The position numbers were made by a program, and so were the translations under genes. From NCBI GenBank assembly GCA_016699855.1, contig CP064988.1:3004501-3068500 (forward strand): a stretch of 64,000 nucleotides of DNA, in the 5' to 3' direction. Below, piece by piece: positions 1-8,573 of the stretch; the stretch's first letter is position 1; each line of letters opens with the position of its first letter. Source of the stretch: Rhodospirillales bacterium. Its GTDB lineage: Bacteria > Pseudomonadota > Alphaproteobacteria > Reyranellales > Reyranellaceae. The notes under the pieces were generated by a model. It saw nothing but the letters and a program-made list of their open reading frames with translations, was not told the DNA's origin and did no database searches.

Positions 1-1
1 T

Positions 2-592
2 AACACCACCGGCGAACTCGTCGCCGACATGCGCGCCGCGGACGAGCTGCTGCGGCGCGAGGCGAAGACGGCCGAGACGGAGGCGGAGGAAGCGAAAGCC
101 CACCTCGAGCCCGTGCGCCGCGACGTCGCGGCGGAGCTCGCCGCCGTCACCGTGCCGGCCCGGCGCGAGGCGCTGGCCGCGATCGTCGCCACCGTCGTCG
201 AGATCGAGGCCGCATTCAAGGTGCTCGACGACAGCGGCCGGGCGTACCACTGCCGCCGCCCCTCGCTGCCGCTGCCGTTCGCCACCCGCGGATACGCGGC
301 GGCTGGATCGCCTGAAGGGCGCTGCGCTGTCGGCGCTGCACCCCGAGTCGCGGAAAGGGCACTCGACGTCGCCGCCCTTGAAGCCAGCAGGGCCGACGCC
401 GGCGGCGAGCCGCTTCCCGGTCGTTTCGCACAGCTCCCGAAAGGGATAGGGGCTTCGGACTCTACGTCAGACCCGCACTCGCACTTGCAGGCGGTCGTAC
501 AAGCGAGTTTCCAGCTGATGTTCAAGCTCAACCACAACAGCGTACTGCTGATTGCCGACGTCAGCCCAGCCACGCTCACAACGAACCACTAG
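2..592 (+). CDS. Partial hypothetical coiled-coil protein, 5' end outside window
   Basis: The frame is open from base 2, so the gene probably begins left of the window. The first 75 or so visible residues are charged and Ala/Glu-rich and look coiled-coil. After about base 250 the composition changes to Pro/Arg-rich, and from base 467 the frame only reads the antisense of the protease gene. The genuine coding part therefore probably ends before 467, possibly through a frameshift or a junction with the foreign protease/ATPase cassette. No family is recognised. The GC-rich style matches the other phage- or plasmid-like fragments of this island (3800-5000, 5880-6520). Confidence 0.3.
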   Translation, partial: NTTGELVADMRAADELLRREAKTAETEAEEAKAHLEPVRRDVAAELAAVTVPARREALAAIVATVVEIEAAFKVLDDSGRAYHCRRPSLPLPFATRGYAAAGSPEGRCAVGAAPRVAERALDVAALEASRADAGGEPLPGRFAQLPKGIGASDSTSDPHSHLQAVVQASFQLMFKLNHNSVLLIADVSPATLTTNH

Positions 593-2797
593 GTAATACA
601 TATCTCCGTAGTTCTCTGTTCCGCGCTGAAAGGAAACGCTTGCACACTGAAGTGTCCCACGTTCCCGCTGCTGCGGGCCGGGCAAAAGCTTGCAGTCGAA
701 TCGTGGACTCAGCTCTGGTTGACGTCCATCACTCTGCGAACGCCTACGAAAGTGGTCAAACACAAATTCCCGCGTACATCCACGGACTAGTCGGAAGCTC
801 ATTCCGACTCCCGCGTAGTCGGCCCTCGTATGGCGAACCGGCGAATCATAGGCAAGAGAGACACGAATTGAACGCCGTCCGCCTGCCTGAAAGATCTCCG
901 GAATCGGCAATTCATACACTACGAAGTGATCAATATCTATCTGGTCATCCGCAAAAAGTATGACCCGGTGATCGTCTGAATATGCTGCACGCTCCACGTC
1001 CACCATTCCATTCCCGCAGACGAACGTTGGCGCGTGATCTCCTAACGGCTGCAATTTTGCCATCGCTTCTTCAGGGACGCGCGCCGCGTTAACGAGAAGC
1101 GCGCGAATCAAATTCGCTGAAGCGTGGGGAAACTGCCTCAGGAGTTGCGCCGCCTTATGTGCGACCATTGGCGCAGCAAAAGACGTGCCTGACGCGCTCG
1201 CGAACAACCGGACCATGGGCTGGTGGTGTAGCGTCAGAATACCAGCCGATGGCAATTGCTGACCTACTCTAAGGCGCCTCACCCCCGCATCAAAAACAGC
1301 TGTGCCCCCAATATCCACGAGGTCTGGTTTTGTGGCTTTACCAGGCCCGGGGCCAATTCGCGTAAATGGCGACGGCTCCAAAGCTTGCGTTATCGGTCTA
1401 ACGTGGACTATCTCGGAGAACTCGGGCCCGACGCCTTCACCGTGTGCAAGCGACCCGACTGTCAAAACGTTGATCGCGCCGCCCGGTTCGAATAGGCGAT
1501 TCTGCGCTTCCAAAAGGTACGCGGGGTACTCCGTTACCGCCTCCTCGAGCGCATCACCACTACGAGGAGATTCGTTGTTCCCGGCGGCGACAATAATCAC
1601 GGCGTTGAGTTCATGTGCGAGTTCATCAAGTGTCGCGGCCCAAGTGCCAACCTTGCCTCCATCGTATGGCGCACTGCGATCCCCCAAAGCGATGACAAAC
1701 AGCCGGCATCCGAAGCGCTCATTCAGTGTCGTCAATGCTGCGCGCATCTGTCGGGCAACGAGACTCCTTTCGTCAAATTTTCCGTCTTGGTTGAGAACCC
1801 GCGCTGATGCTATGCGCGCGCCTTGCACCAACATATTACTGCCTAGTTGCGCGCGCAAATCGCCGAACAGGGCCACTCCTCCGACACGAGTTCCGTGTCC
1901 GAAGTCATCGGCCCCCCCTAGCGCCTCGGGGACCCCAATCGCTCCTGCTATTGCCCCCTCAAAAAGAGGATGCGCATTCAGGCCGCTATCTACCAGACCG
2001 ATTACCGGGGCATCCGCCGCGACTTGCGATACAGAAGGTAGATTGTCTGCCGTAAGAGCCAAGGCGGCGCCGGTCGCCGCATCCGGCTCGGGTGGCAGGT
2101 CAATTGTTGCAATCTCAGTCACCGCTAAAAGGGACCGAGCGATTGATCCGTCCAATCGCGCGCGAAGTAGCGAAATCGAAGGGCCGATATACCTGTCAAA
2201 CACTTCGCCATGATGGGTGGTGATATATGCCTCTATATCGTTCAGCTTACGCTGTCTGAGGTCGCTACTTCCGAAGTCCCAGAGTTCGATATCAACAACA
2301 AAAGATTGATCGAGAGAAAAATCGTCGGGGTTGATGTAGCCTTGCTCGCGTAGTCGGCGGCCAATTCTGTCTTCCGGCGCTAGGTCGCCTATTTCTTCAA
2401 TCCGTCCGATGAATCCGCTATAGGGCGGAGCTACGCGGCCTGGCTGAATGCCGGAAGAGTACGCCTCAAGGCGTGAACGGAAATCGGAAACTTCATCACT
2501 CGAGGAGAAGAGGATCAACGATTTATCCTGGTCGCTACTCAGAAGAGAGAGCCCCAAACGCTCCCACTCTTTTTCCAGCGTCATTCCCTGCATCTTGACG
2601 CGCAGAATTAACGCCGGGTCAACGAACTCCGGCCGACGCCGCCGTCGCTGCTCATTCACTGCCGCATTAAGCTCGGCCCGAAGCTTCGTGCTGTGCAGAC
2701 GTGTATCACGCACTGGCGCTCCGCCGCCTCCTGGACGCTTTCGCCGCTCGAGCTGCTCTGGAATACGGATCAATCGCAAATGTTGGTAACTCGGCAT
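467..2797 (-). CDS. ietS: Subtilisin-like serine protease, IetS of an IetAS defence system
   Basis: A 776-residue S8-family protease. The catalytic triad is visible: Asp270 in VIGLVDSGL, His301 in FGHGTRV and Ser539 in SASGTSFAAP; the oxyanion Asn407 is in AAGNN. About 260 residues precede the catalytic domain and about 200 follow it, typical of the large ATPase-partnered subtilases. There is no signal peptide, so it should act in the cytoplasm. The start codon lies 6 bp after the stop of the upstream AAA ATPase, so the two form one operon. The ATPase/subtilase pair is known as IetAS, first described for plasmid stability and incompatibility on an Agrobacterium Ti plasmid and later listed as anti-phage. 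Codon usage is more A/T-rich than the neighbours, indicating transfer. The IetS assignment rests on domain pairing and sizes. Confidence 0.82.
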   Translation of the reverse strand: MPSYQHLRLIRIPEQLERRKRPGGGGAPVRDTRLHSTKLRAELNAAVNEQRRRRRPEFVDPALILRVKMQGMTLEKEWERLGLSLLSSDQDKSLILFSSSDEVSDFRSRLEAYSSGIQPGRVAPPYSGFIGRIEEIGDLAPEDRIGRRLREQGYINPDDFSLDQSFVVDIELWDFGSSDLRQRKLNDIEAYITTHHGEVFDRYIGPSISLLRARLDGSIARSLLAVTEIATIDLPPEPDAATGAALALTADNLPSVSQVAADAPVIGLVDSGLNAHPLFEGAIAGAIGVPEALGGADDFGHGTRVGGVALFGDLRAQLGSNMLVQGARIASARVLNQDGKFDERSLVARQMRAALTTLNERFGCRLFVIALGDRSAPYDGGKVGTWAATLDELAHELNAVIIVAAGNNESPRSGDALEEAVTEYPAYLLEAQNRLFEPGGAINVLTVGSLAHGEGVGPEFSEIVHVRPITQALEPSPFTRIGPGPGKATKPDLVDIGGTAVFDAGVRRLRVGQQLPSAGILTLHHQPMVRLFASASGTSFAAPMVAHKAAQLLRQFPHASANLIRALLVNAARVPEEAMAKLQPLGDHAPTFVCGNGMVDVERAAYSDDHRVILFADDQIDIDHFVVYELPIPEIFQAGGRRSIRVSLAYDSPVRHTRADYAGVGMSFRLVRGCTREFVFDHFRRRSQSDGRQPELSPRFDCKLLPGPQQRERGTLQCASVSFQRGTENYGDMYYLVVRCERGWADVGNQQYAVVVELEHQLETRLYDRLQVRVRV

Positions 2798-2803
2798 TTA
2801 CGC

Positions 2804-3799
2804 CTAGGCTCCGCCGAGGTTGTTTAGACGGGCGCTCGCAGTTCGACGCCTTGCCTCGTCTGCGATCGCTCGGACGAAGTCCTGTTCGAAAATATCCTTG
2901 CGGCGATCAATGACCGCAGCCTTGATCGCCTGAGTGCAAATTCGCTCGATCTCAGCGAATGAGTATCCCACCATCTTGGTCGCGTGCTGCAAAACATCAA
3001 ATCCAACAGCAGCGTTCTTGAATTTGAATCGCAGAAAGCGCCCGATCATTGCAAGATCGGGCTTGTCGAACCAAATCACCTCATCGAATCGGCGCCAGAT
3101 CGCGGGGTCGAGGGACTTATCTAAATTGGTCGCTGCAACGAGAAAGCCCTTTGGCTTAATACGATCAATGAAAATCAGAAGGCTGTTGACTACCCGCCGT
3201 AGTTCGTTGTGCTCGCCGGCGTCGTCTCGGGCTCTGGCGAGTGCGTCGAACTCGTCCAAAAAAAGAACACAGGGCTGAGCTCGAGCAAACTCGAATACCT
3301 TTCGCACGTTTGCCGCTGTCTCACCGAGATATGAAGAGATCAATCGATCGATTTTGACTACGAAGAATGCAAGTCCCGTCTCTGCAGCAAAAATCTCCGC
3401 GCAAAGAGTTTTGCCACATCCCGGTGGCCCACATAGCAAAAGCTTTGATCGCACCGTCAATCCGTGACGTCGAATGTCTTCGCCGCGGCGGAACTCCTGA
3501 ATCAGATCAGTGAGAATCTGAATATTCGCGTGACTAAGCAAGATATCATTTCGATCATGCGATGGCTCGATTCGTTCGACGAAGTTGCTTGTAGCGTCCG
3601 GAAATGGAATCAATGGGGCCAAGGTCCGCCCAGCACTTGGATTCGTCGTCGCGCTGTCCAACGCCTTTCGAAGCGACCGCGCAAGCGCGCGATTGTTTTT
3701 CCGTTCTTCTTCAGAAATGATTTGCTCCGCCACAGCGCGAAACTCTTCGTCCCGCCCATAGCTGACAAGCAACTTCTTCATCAACTCGCCACGCGCCAT
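2804..3799 (-). CDS. ietA: AAA+ ATPase, IetA of an IetAS defence system
   Basis: A 331-residue classical AAA ATPase. Walker A GPPGCGKT is at residues 124-131, Walker B VLFLDEFD at 178-185, sensor-1 AATN at 222-225, and the arginine-finger RR pair at 236-237. A C-terminal helical lid with a GYSFAEIERI sensor-2 region follows. The first 80 residues form a helical N-terminal domain. It is the first gene of the operon and is followed after 6 bp by the subtilase gene. In IetAS pairs the ATPase is thought to control the protease; that role is inference here. An alternative start, Met7 at 3781, cannot be excluded because neither ATG has a strong Shine-Dalgarno. Confidence 0.85.
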   Translation of the reverse strand: MARGELMKKLLVSYGRDEEFRAVAEQIISEEERKNNRALARSLRKALDSATTNPSAGRTLAPLIPFPDATSNFVERIEPSHDRNDILLSHANIQILTDLIQEFRRGEDIRRHGLTVRSKLLLCGPPGCGKTLCAEIFAAETGLAFFVVKIDRLISSYLGETAANVRKVFEFARAQPCVLFLDEFDALARARDDAGEHNELRRVVNSLLIFIDRIKPKGFLVAATNLDKSLDPAIWRRFDEVIWFDKPDLAMIGRFLRFKFKNAAVGFDVLQHATKMVGYSFAEIERICTQAIKAAVIDRRKDIFEQDFVRAIADEARRRTASARLNNLGGA

Positions 3800-4487
3800 G
3801 TCCCGCCACCATCATGCCGCTAGAGCATGGCCCAGCAGCACCGCCGATGCTTGTCAGAGCCGGGGTTGTGGCTCTGGAAACGTCGGCGCCCGCGACTGCC
3901 ATGAGATGTGCTCACACGGTACTGACCCGATAATGGTGCAGTTCGCCGGTGCCGTCGAGGCGCTCAAGTCGTTCCTTGGGGTCGCCCGGCCTGGAGCCTG
4001 ATCCGCCGCGGCGGTCGACCGGGCGCCGACAGAATACTCAACAACGCCGCCGGCCGCTGTGGCCGTCTGAGACGATCGGCCGGAACCCCGGCCCCAGGGC
4101 CGCGCCGGGTCGAGGCGCCGTACAGGGCGATTTCCGGGGGTGTGTCGGCCGACCTGACCCCCGGTCCGAATTTCGCGGCGCTGCACAGGAATGGCCGAAC
4201 CGGTGCCGCCCCGCGGCGCGCTAGGGATCTGACCGCCCCCGGGGTGGCGGGCCGCCGGTAGGGGGGCCGGGCGGATATCCACAGCCGCCGACCCGTCCAC
4301 CGGCCAGGGATTTCCGGCGTGCCGCCGCGAATCTGAAGGAAAATGCCGGGGGATCTCACCGGCCGGAAGAACCACGCGGCGCCCGGCTCCATGCTTGAAA
4401 CTCCCCGTCGCTGCCCCAAATAGGATTTGCGGCGGGGAAATGCTCCGCTGATTTGCATGGGCGCAGGGCCCGGCCGAGCGAGGAATC
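3800..4487. other. 688-bp GC-rich gap without a convincing gene
   Basis: This stretch lies between the divergent ietA and the small HTH-like gene at 4488. Long frames are open on both strands because of high G+C, but none has coherent protein-like composition or a ribosome site. It is rich in short GG/CC palindromes. A small plus-strand frame ends near 4001 and cannot be supported. It may carry the divergent promoters of ietA and of the 4488 gene. Confidence 0.4.
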
Positions 4488-4982
4488 ATGGACACCGGCA
4501 AACTGTTTCGGAACGTGTGCGAGTCGCTATGCGGGACTCGTTGGATCCCGGCGATCGCGGAAGCTGTCGAGGTCAACGAGCGAACGGTCCGCCGATGGGC
4601 GGCCGGTGACCACGTGCCGCAGGGTGTGTGGCGGCAGCTCCGGGACCTCGACAATGAACGTCGCGTCCTGGCCGATGATCAGTGGCAGCTCATTGACGCG
4701 CTCGGGCACACGAGCAACGACCGCGCCGAAATCGGCGAGCGCTGGAACATCCTGTGTGACCAATTGCAGATTGCGCAGGACGTGGCTCGGACCCGCCAAA
4801 TCGCTCTACTCCGCGCCTTGAGGGAGTGCGCGCATCGGCGCGCGTCGATCGCAACGCTGGAGGCGCTTGAACGCGCTGACGGCGTCGCGCGCGACCGCGT
4901 GCGCTCGGTTCAGGGCGCGATGGCTGATTTCTGTAGGGCCAACGTCGAGCCCTATGAGCGCGCCGCCAGCGCGGGTGGTTGA
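4488..4982 (+). CDS. Hypothetical protein with a putative N-terminal helix-turn-helix
   Basis: A 164-residue protein that starts with ATG 6 bases after an AGGA ribosome site (cgAGGAatcATG). Residues 19-45 contain IPAIAEAVEVNERTVRRWAA, which reads as a helix-turn-helix with a recognition-helix-like NERTVRRW. The rest is alpha-helical and charged, without membrane segments. It could be a phage- or plasmid-type DNA-binding protein. No family is recognised, and the DNA-binding idea is inference from the HTH-like pattern alone. It stands alone on the plus strand in the island. Confidence 0.55.
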   Translation: MDTGKLFRNVCESLCGTRWIPAIAEAVEVNERTVRRWAAGDHVPQGVWRQLRDLDNERRVLADDQWQLIDALGHTSNDRAEIGERWNILCDQLQIAQDVARTRQIALLRALRECAHRRASIATLEALERADGVARDRVRSVQGAMADFCRANVEPYERAASAGG

Positions 4983-5099
4983 CTGCTGACGATATGCCCC
5001 GTCCCCGGCGTCGGCGGGGCGATGGTGTGTTCGGGGCGGCTCATCCCTGCGAGTTCAGGCCGCGCCGGCGCGCGGGTCAATGGGGTGGGGAGAAATTGC

Positions 5100-5609
5100 T
5101 CAGAGGGCCTTGATCACAAGGTTGAGCCCGGCGCCCGCGGCGCCGACGATGGCGGTAGCCATGAGGCCGGCAAGCCATTTGTTGCGTTCGACCCACCAGC
5201 TCATCTGAGCGAACCGCGACTCTGGCAGCAGTGCGCGATAGGCAATACGGCGACGTTCGATCTCCGGAAGAATGCGGCTGATGTAGGAGGTTGGATCACG
5301 CGGCACAATTTTATCAGGAAAACCTTCGCCTCGAAGCAATCGATCCACCTCAGACATGCGTACATAAACTTGGGATACGAATCCCGTCAGCAACGTCGCT
5401 CCTTCGTCGATCGCCTTCAAGGCTGGTCGAGGCGGATATCCCTTTGCAGTCTCATATACGGCGGCCATGGTGTCACCGATCTCCCGCTTGAGAACCGGCG
5501 TCATGATTGTCCAGAAAACGTCGACTGGGCTGCCTGTAAACTTGAGTCCCTGATAGTGAACTTTGTCGCCCTCTCCGTAGTCGATCTTCACCTCACCGGA
5601 CCAGTTCAT
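5100..5609 (-). CDS. Hypothetical protein with one C-terminal membrane segment
   Basis: A 169-residue protein of unrecognised family. The C-terminus contains a hydrophobic helix (NKWLAGLMATAIVGAAGAGL) ending shortly before the stop, so it is probably tail-anchored with the rest cytoplasmic. The frame stays open and protein-like for about 32 more codons upstream (to the stop at 5706-5708) without an ATG, so the true start may be a non-ATG codon or the 5' end may be damaged. A ribbon-helix-helix remnant in the same reading frame lies immediately upstream. Composition is lower in G+C than the chromosome. Confidence 0.5.
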   Translation of the reverse strand: MNWSGEVKIDYGEGDKVHYQGLKFTGSPVDVFWTIMTPVLKREIGDTMAAVYETAKGYPPRPALKAIDEGATLLTGFVSQVYVRMSEVDRLLRGEGFPDKIVPRDPTSYISRILPEIERRRIAYRALLPESRFAQMSWWVERNKWLAGLMATAIVGAAGAGLNLVIKAL

Positions 5610-5705
5610 CAGCCAATAAGTGATCTTTTCCCGATCAAGCCGGCGAAACTTCTCCTCAAGCCGAAGTTCCGTCTCGTAGTAGCAGGGCGTCGGAGGGCCA
5701 TCGCG

Positions 5706-5792
5706 CTAGCGACCGCTCTTCGCCTTCAGCCCGAGTTCGACGAGCCGGCGGATCGCCTCGGAGCTTTTTAGGTAATACCTTATTGGACTTGC
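5706..5792 (-). pseudogene. Remnant of a ribbon-helix-helix (CopG-like) regulator C-terminus
   Basis: A 28-codon open stretch ends in SSEAIRRLVELGLKAKSGR, which is the usual second and third helix of small RHH antitoxin/repressor proteins (pattern S-E-A-I-R-R-L-V-E-L-G-L). There is no start codon and no first beta strand or helix, so only the C-terminal third survives. In a different frame an ATG-led 45-codon frame crosses the same bases but has no recognisable content. It probably marks a deletion junction in the island, or a frameshift linking it to the membrane protein just downstream. Confidence 0.4.
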
Positions 5793-5885
5793 TCATTATT
5801 GTGGTAGTACCAGAAAGGCGAGCCGGACGGAAGTGGCAACCTCCGCCCGGCTCTGACCACAACCTGATCCTATGGAGATCACGCG

Positions 5886-6266
5886 ATGGCTGATTTCAAC
5901 CCTACCACCTCCCCTGACGTCGCGCTGCTCGAGGCCTGGGCCGGATACTGCCGCCAGTCGATCGAGAACATCGCGGCGCCGGCGGGCACCATCGAGGCCG
6001 AGGATCAGATGAACACGCGCCTCAAGGTCCATGAGGACGTGCTCGACGATGTCGCGCCGCTCACGACCGAGGGGCTGCGGGTCAAGCTGAAGCATCTACT
6101 GATCCGCTACAACGAAGGCGCCGACATCGAAGACGCGCTGATCCATGGCCGCCGACCTTCCGCAGCCGCGTTGAGCGACTACCGCGACGCGCTGCTGTGG
6201 CGCCTGCTCGGCGGGCTTCCGGTCGACGTGCCGCTGGCTCCGGTCAAGCGCGCGGCGGTAGCATGA
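5886..6266 (+). CDS. Small hypothetical protein, phage/plasmid type
   Basis: A 126-residue acidic, mostly helical protein starting at ATG after a GGAG ribosome site (atGGAGatcacgcgATG). No family is recognised. It overlaps the next gene by 4 bases (ATGA), so the two are translationally coupled. The pair is GC-rich like the chromosome and unlike the A/T-richer modules on both sides, which suggests a separate acquisition or a phage-derived segment. Confidence 0.6.
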   Translation: MADFNPTTSPDVALLEAWAGYCRQSIENIAAPAGTIEAEDQMNTRLKVHEDVLDDVAPLTTEGLRVKLKHLLIRYNEGADIEDALIHGRRPSAAALSDYRDALLWRLLGGLPVDVPLAPVKRAAVA

Positions 6267-6517
6267 GCGCGCCGCCGGCCAAGCGCCCGACCGGAATGCG
6301 GTTCGGCGGCCGGGTCTATCCGACCGCCGACTACGCCGAGGCGTCAGCGATGTTCACGGCGGCGCTGGCCCGCTGGCCGGGACGCTATGCCGACGTCCGG
6401 TTTCCGCGGCTGTGTGCCGACGATGGCGCAGAGGTCGGCTACGTATCGAGCAACGGCCGCGTCTGGCTCGGCTCGCCGCTCGGCAACGACGCCGTCTGCG
6501 TCTACACGCCGGCGTAG
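6263..6517 (+). CDS. Small hypothetical protein coupled to the preceding gene
   Basis: An 84-residue protein whose ATG overlaps the TGA of the upstream gene (ATGA). Repeated Gly/aromatic turns (RFGGRVYPTADYAEA, NGRVWLGSPLGND) suggest a small beta-rich fold. No family is recognised. A GC-rich hairpin just after the stop (about 6536-6562) could end transcription. Confidence 0.55.
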   Translation: MSAPPAKRPTGMRFGGRVYPTADYAEASAMFTAALARWPGRYADVRFPRLCADDGAEVGYVSSNGRVWLGSPLGNDAVCVYTPA

Positions 6518-6676
6518 CGCGCGATCGACGACAGGAGCCCGGCTGGCGACGGCCGGGCCCTTGGCGTGTCAGGGCCCTTGAAAACGACCACGCCCGCCGA
6601 CCGGTCGACTCCGGTGGCGGGCGCGTGGAACCCCGGTGATCGACGCGCCGACCTCTTTGGACGAATGCCTCTTCGC

Positions 6677-7144
6677 CTATGCAGTTCCGGGGTTATTCCG
6701 ATGAAATCGCGTAAGAGCGATCTCAAGGACACTTTCAACAACTGCGGGGGTCAACTTTTCGCCCGCTTTTAGTCCGATCTGTTCGTTCAATGAATGCCCG
6801 CCTAATTCCGTCGCATACCAGTTTCCTTCTGCGTCGACTCCAATCGTATAATCTCCACGTTTCACGACGCCTTTTGCTCGCGGGTCCACAACGCTGAAGC
6901 TAATGAATGCATCTCCGCGACTCTCGGAGCGCTTGTGTTCTCGCTGCTCTCTGACAACCTTCGCCCTTCGTCCCCAAGCCGCGCTCGCGCTTCGCAGGCA
7001 AGGCGGGACGATCGACTCGATCTCATCCACGCGGGACCGGAACTCTTTGTCGAGCCGCTTGTTCTCCGCCTGCGTCTGGGCGTTTCGCGCCTCTCTCTCA
7101 CTGTCGAGCGCCAGGAGCGCTCGTTGCATTCTCTCTCTCGTCAT
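6677..7144 (-). CDS. Hypothetical coiled-coil protein downstream of the toxin-antitoxin pair
   Basis: A protein of about 155 residues starting at MTRERMQRALLALDSE, chosen because AGGAC sits about 7 bases upstream of this ATG; a start 15 codons earlier (7189) is also open. Residues 1-45 form a charged coiled coil. The C-terminal half has a small beta-rich segment (RGDYTIGVDAEGNWYATEL) and a helical end. No family is recognised. It lies 59 bp beyond the PIN toxin on the same strand and could be a third gene of that transcript. Composition is foreign like the toxin and antitoxin. Confidence 0.5.
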   Translation of the reverse strand: MTRERMQRALLALDSEREARNAQTQAENKRLDKEFRSRVDEIESIVPPCLRSASAAWGRRAKVVREQREHKRSESRGDAFISFSVVDPRAKGVVKRGDYTIGVDAEGNWYATELGGHSLNEQIGLKAGEKLTPAVVESVLEIALTRFHRNNPGTA

Positions 7145-7203
7145 TGTCCGTCCTATCGCTCTCAACGAGGTGTTCCGATGCCTAGCCACTGGAGTTAGGC
7201 TTC

Positions 7204-7785
7204 TTAGATCAACGTGATATCAGATTCTAACTGAATGACCGTGTTTGGGAGCTTCTGCTTAATGAGTGTGTCGAGATATTCGCGAGCAGTCTTGGGGGGA
7301 CTCTTCAAACGTTGCCGCACTCGACGTGCAGCGGCTACAACTTCAGATTTATTAAGATCGATCTGATAAGTAAGAAAGTCGTCGGGATGTATTAGCTCGA
7401 TATCGTATGGCTCTAGCGCCGCGGCGGGAAAGTCCTTTTTGTTGAAAGAAACTATCGCGTCGACGCGCCCCCGAATGGCGGCAGCAAGGACGTGGCGATC
7501 ATTCGGATCCGGCAACGCCAAACACGGGATCAAAGACTCGTATCCGTCAATCAGGCAATGCTCAGCATGAAGGTCCATGAGCGTTCTTGTTCGTTCGAGT
7601 GCGTCCTTCGCAACATCGGGATTGTCACGGAGGACGGCGCCCATCCACTCATCGTGGATTTTCGCCGTCCACCGCGCTCGATAAACGCCCTTGGCCGCAA
7701 GCTCTAGAAGCAAATCTCGCAACGGTGCCGGGTAAAGCGTGCAGGCGTCGAGGATGACAGCGAATGCTGAATTGATTCGCGCCAT
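7204..7785 (-). CDS. PIN-domain ribonuclease toxin
   Basis: A 193-residue PIN-domain protein. The metal-binding acidic residues are in place: Asp13 in ILDACTLYP, Glu46 in KIHDEW, Asp96 in PDPNDRHVLAAA and Asp118 in SFNKKDF. PIN toxins of type II systems cleave RNA. A helical C-terminal tail of about 60 residues follows the PIN core. The gene begins 11 bp after the stop of the excisionase-type antitoxin gene, giving the usual antitoxin-toxin order. It is longer than short VapC toxins and fits the group paired with excisionase-family antitoxins. Confidence 0.85.
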   Translation of the reverse strand: MARINSAFAVILDACTLYPAPLRDLLLELAAKGVYRARWTAKIHDEWMGAVLRDNPDVAKDALERTRTLMDLHAEHCLIDGYESLIPCLALPDPNDRHVLAAAIRGRVDAIVSFNKKDFPAAALEPYDIELIHPDDFLTYQIDLNKSEVVAAARRVRQRLKSPPKTAREYLDTLIKQKLPNTVIQLESDITLI

Positions 7786-7796
7786 GGCGACGGCTT

Positions 7797-8264
7797 TTAG
7801 TACCCCATTCCGTTCTGCTGCGCGATCGCGGCTAGCTCATCCAACGCACTCTCGCGAGTCTGATCACGCTCGCGCTTGTACCCAAGCAATGCGGAAAACT
7901 CGATCCGCCGATGGGTCCCGACCTTGGTGAATTTAATCTTGCCCTCTTCCAAGAGCTTGATCAAATACGGACGAGACACGTGCAGCAGATCCGCCGCCTC
8001 CTGTGTGGTTAGCTGCGCTTTCATAGGCAGCACCTGCGCCGGCTCCCCGCGAGCAACGGCCGCTAGTATTTCGATCATTGGACGCAGGATAGTAAGCGGA
8101 AGGTCGAGGACCTCCACATTGTCACCTCGAGCGACGGACAGGGAAATCCGAACCCGCTCATTAACGTAATGAGCAAGCTGCTGGCTCGAAGTCCTAGCGG
8201 CATCCATCTCTGTGAGCGTCGGAGGCGCATCCTGCGTGCGCTCCATGTCGAGAAGTGCCATGCT
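7797..8264 (-). CDS. Excisionase-family DNA-binding antitoxin
   Basis: A 155-residue protein starting at MSMALLD, chosen because GGAGG sits 5 bases before this ATG; an in-frame ATG five codons earlier lacks a ribosome site. The C-terminal half holds an excisionase-type winged helix (TTQEAADLLHVSRPYLIKLL, then a THRRI wing), the DNA-binding domain of this antitoxin group. The N-terminal half probably mediates dimerisation and toxin binding (inference). It likely autoregulates the operon through the direct repeat at 8306-8368. Confidence 0.8.
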   Translation of the reverse strand, partial: SMALLDMERTQDAPPTLTEMDAARTSSQQLAHYVNERVRISLSVARGDNVEVLDLPLTILRPMIEILAAVARGEPAQVLPMKAQLTTQEAADLLHVSRPYLIKLLEEGKIKFTKVGTHRRIEFSALLGYKRERDQTRESALDELAAIAQQNGMGY

Positions 8265-8305
8265 CATTTCGCCCTCCATGGCTTGACCGTAAGTATGTGG
8301 TCATA

Positions 8306-8368
8306 TTCGCAATAAACGCAACGGTTTTCACCCCACTGGAGTTCCAGCGCCAGTTTTCGCAATAAACG
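8306..8368. promoter_or_regulatory. Direct repeat upstream of the TA operon, candidate antitoxin operator
   Basis: The 13-bp sequence TTCGCAATAAACG occurs exactly at 8306-8318 and again at 8356-8368, 50 bp apart start to start. This is near five helical turns, so both copies face the same side of the DNA. They lie 42 and 92 bp before the antitoxin ATG, in the only AT-rich part of this interval. The spacing suits a cooperative operator for the excisionase-fold antitoxin; that role is inferred. The remaining 205 bp to the tRNA holds no gene, only a doubled GTGGTCCCCCG motif near 8504-8529. Confidence 0.45.
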
Positions 8369-8573
8369 AATTAACGCATTACCCAAGGCATAATTTTGGT
8401 TCACAACGCGGGCGCTGATAGCCACGACGTGACCCTCCCCCATTTGATCGAGCGGCAGACGCAACGGACGAGCCTGCGCAACGTTGCTAAATCTAGCTAT
8501 GGCCCTTCGTGGTCCCCCGGTGGTCCCCCGGAGGGGCGGACGGAGCGACCTAGGCCGAAAAGTGCATTAAAAA

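Noticed and set aside
3854..4654. 266-codon minus-strand frame in the GC-rich gap
   Set aside because: Arg/Pro/Gly-rich composition without domains, and it overlaps the better-supported HTH-like gene at 4488.
5022..5771. 249-codon plus-strand frame
   Set aside because: Lies opposite the tail-anchored protein; its sequence has no hydrophobic or motif pattern and no ribosome site.
8264..8464. 66-codon minus-strand frame upstream of the antitoxin
   Set aside because: It covers the direct-repeat leader, has no ribosome site and no recognisable content; the antitoxin start and operator explain the region better.
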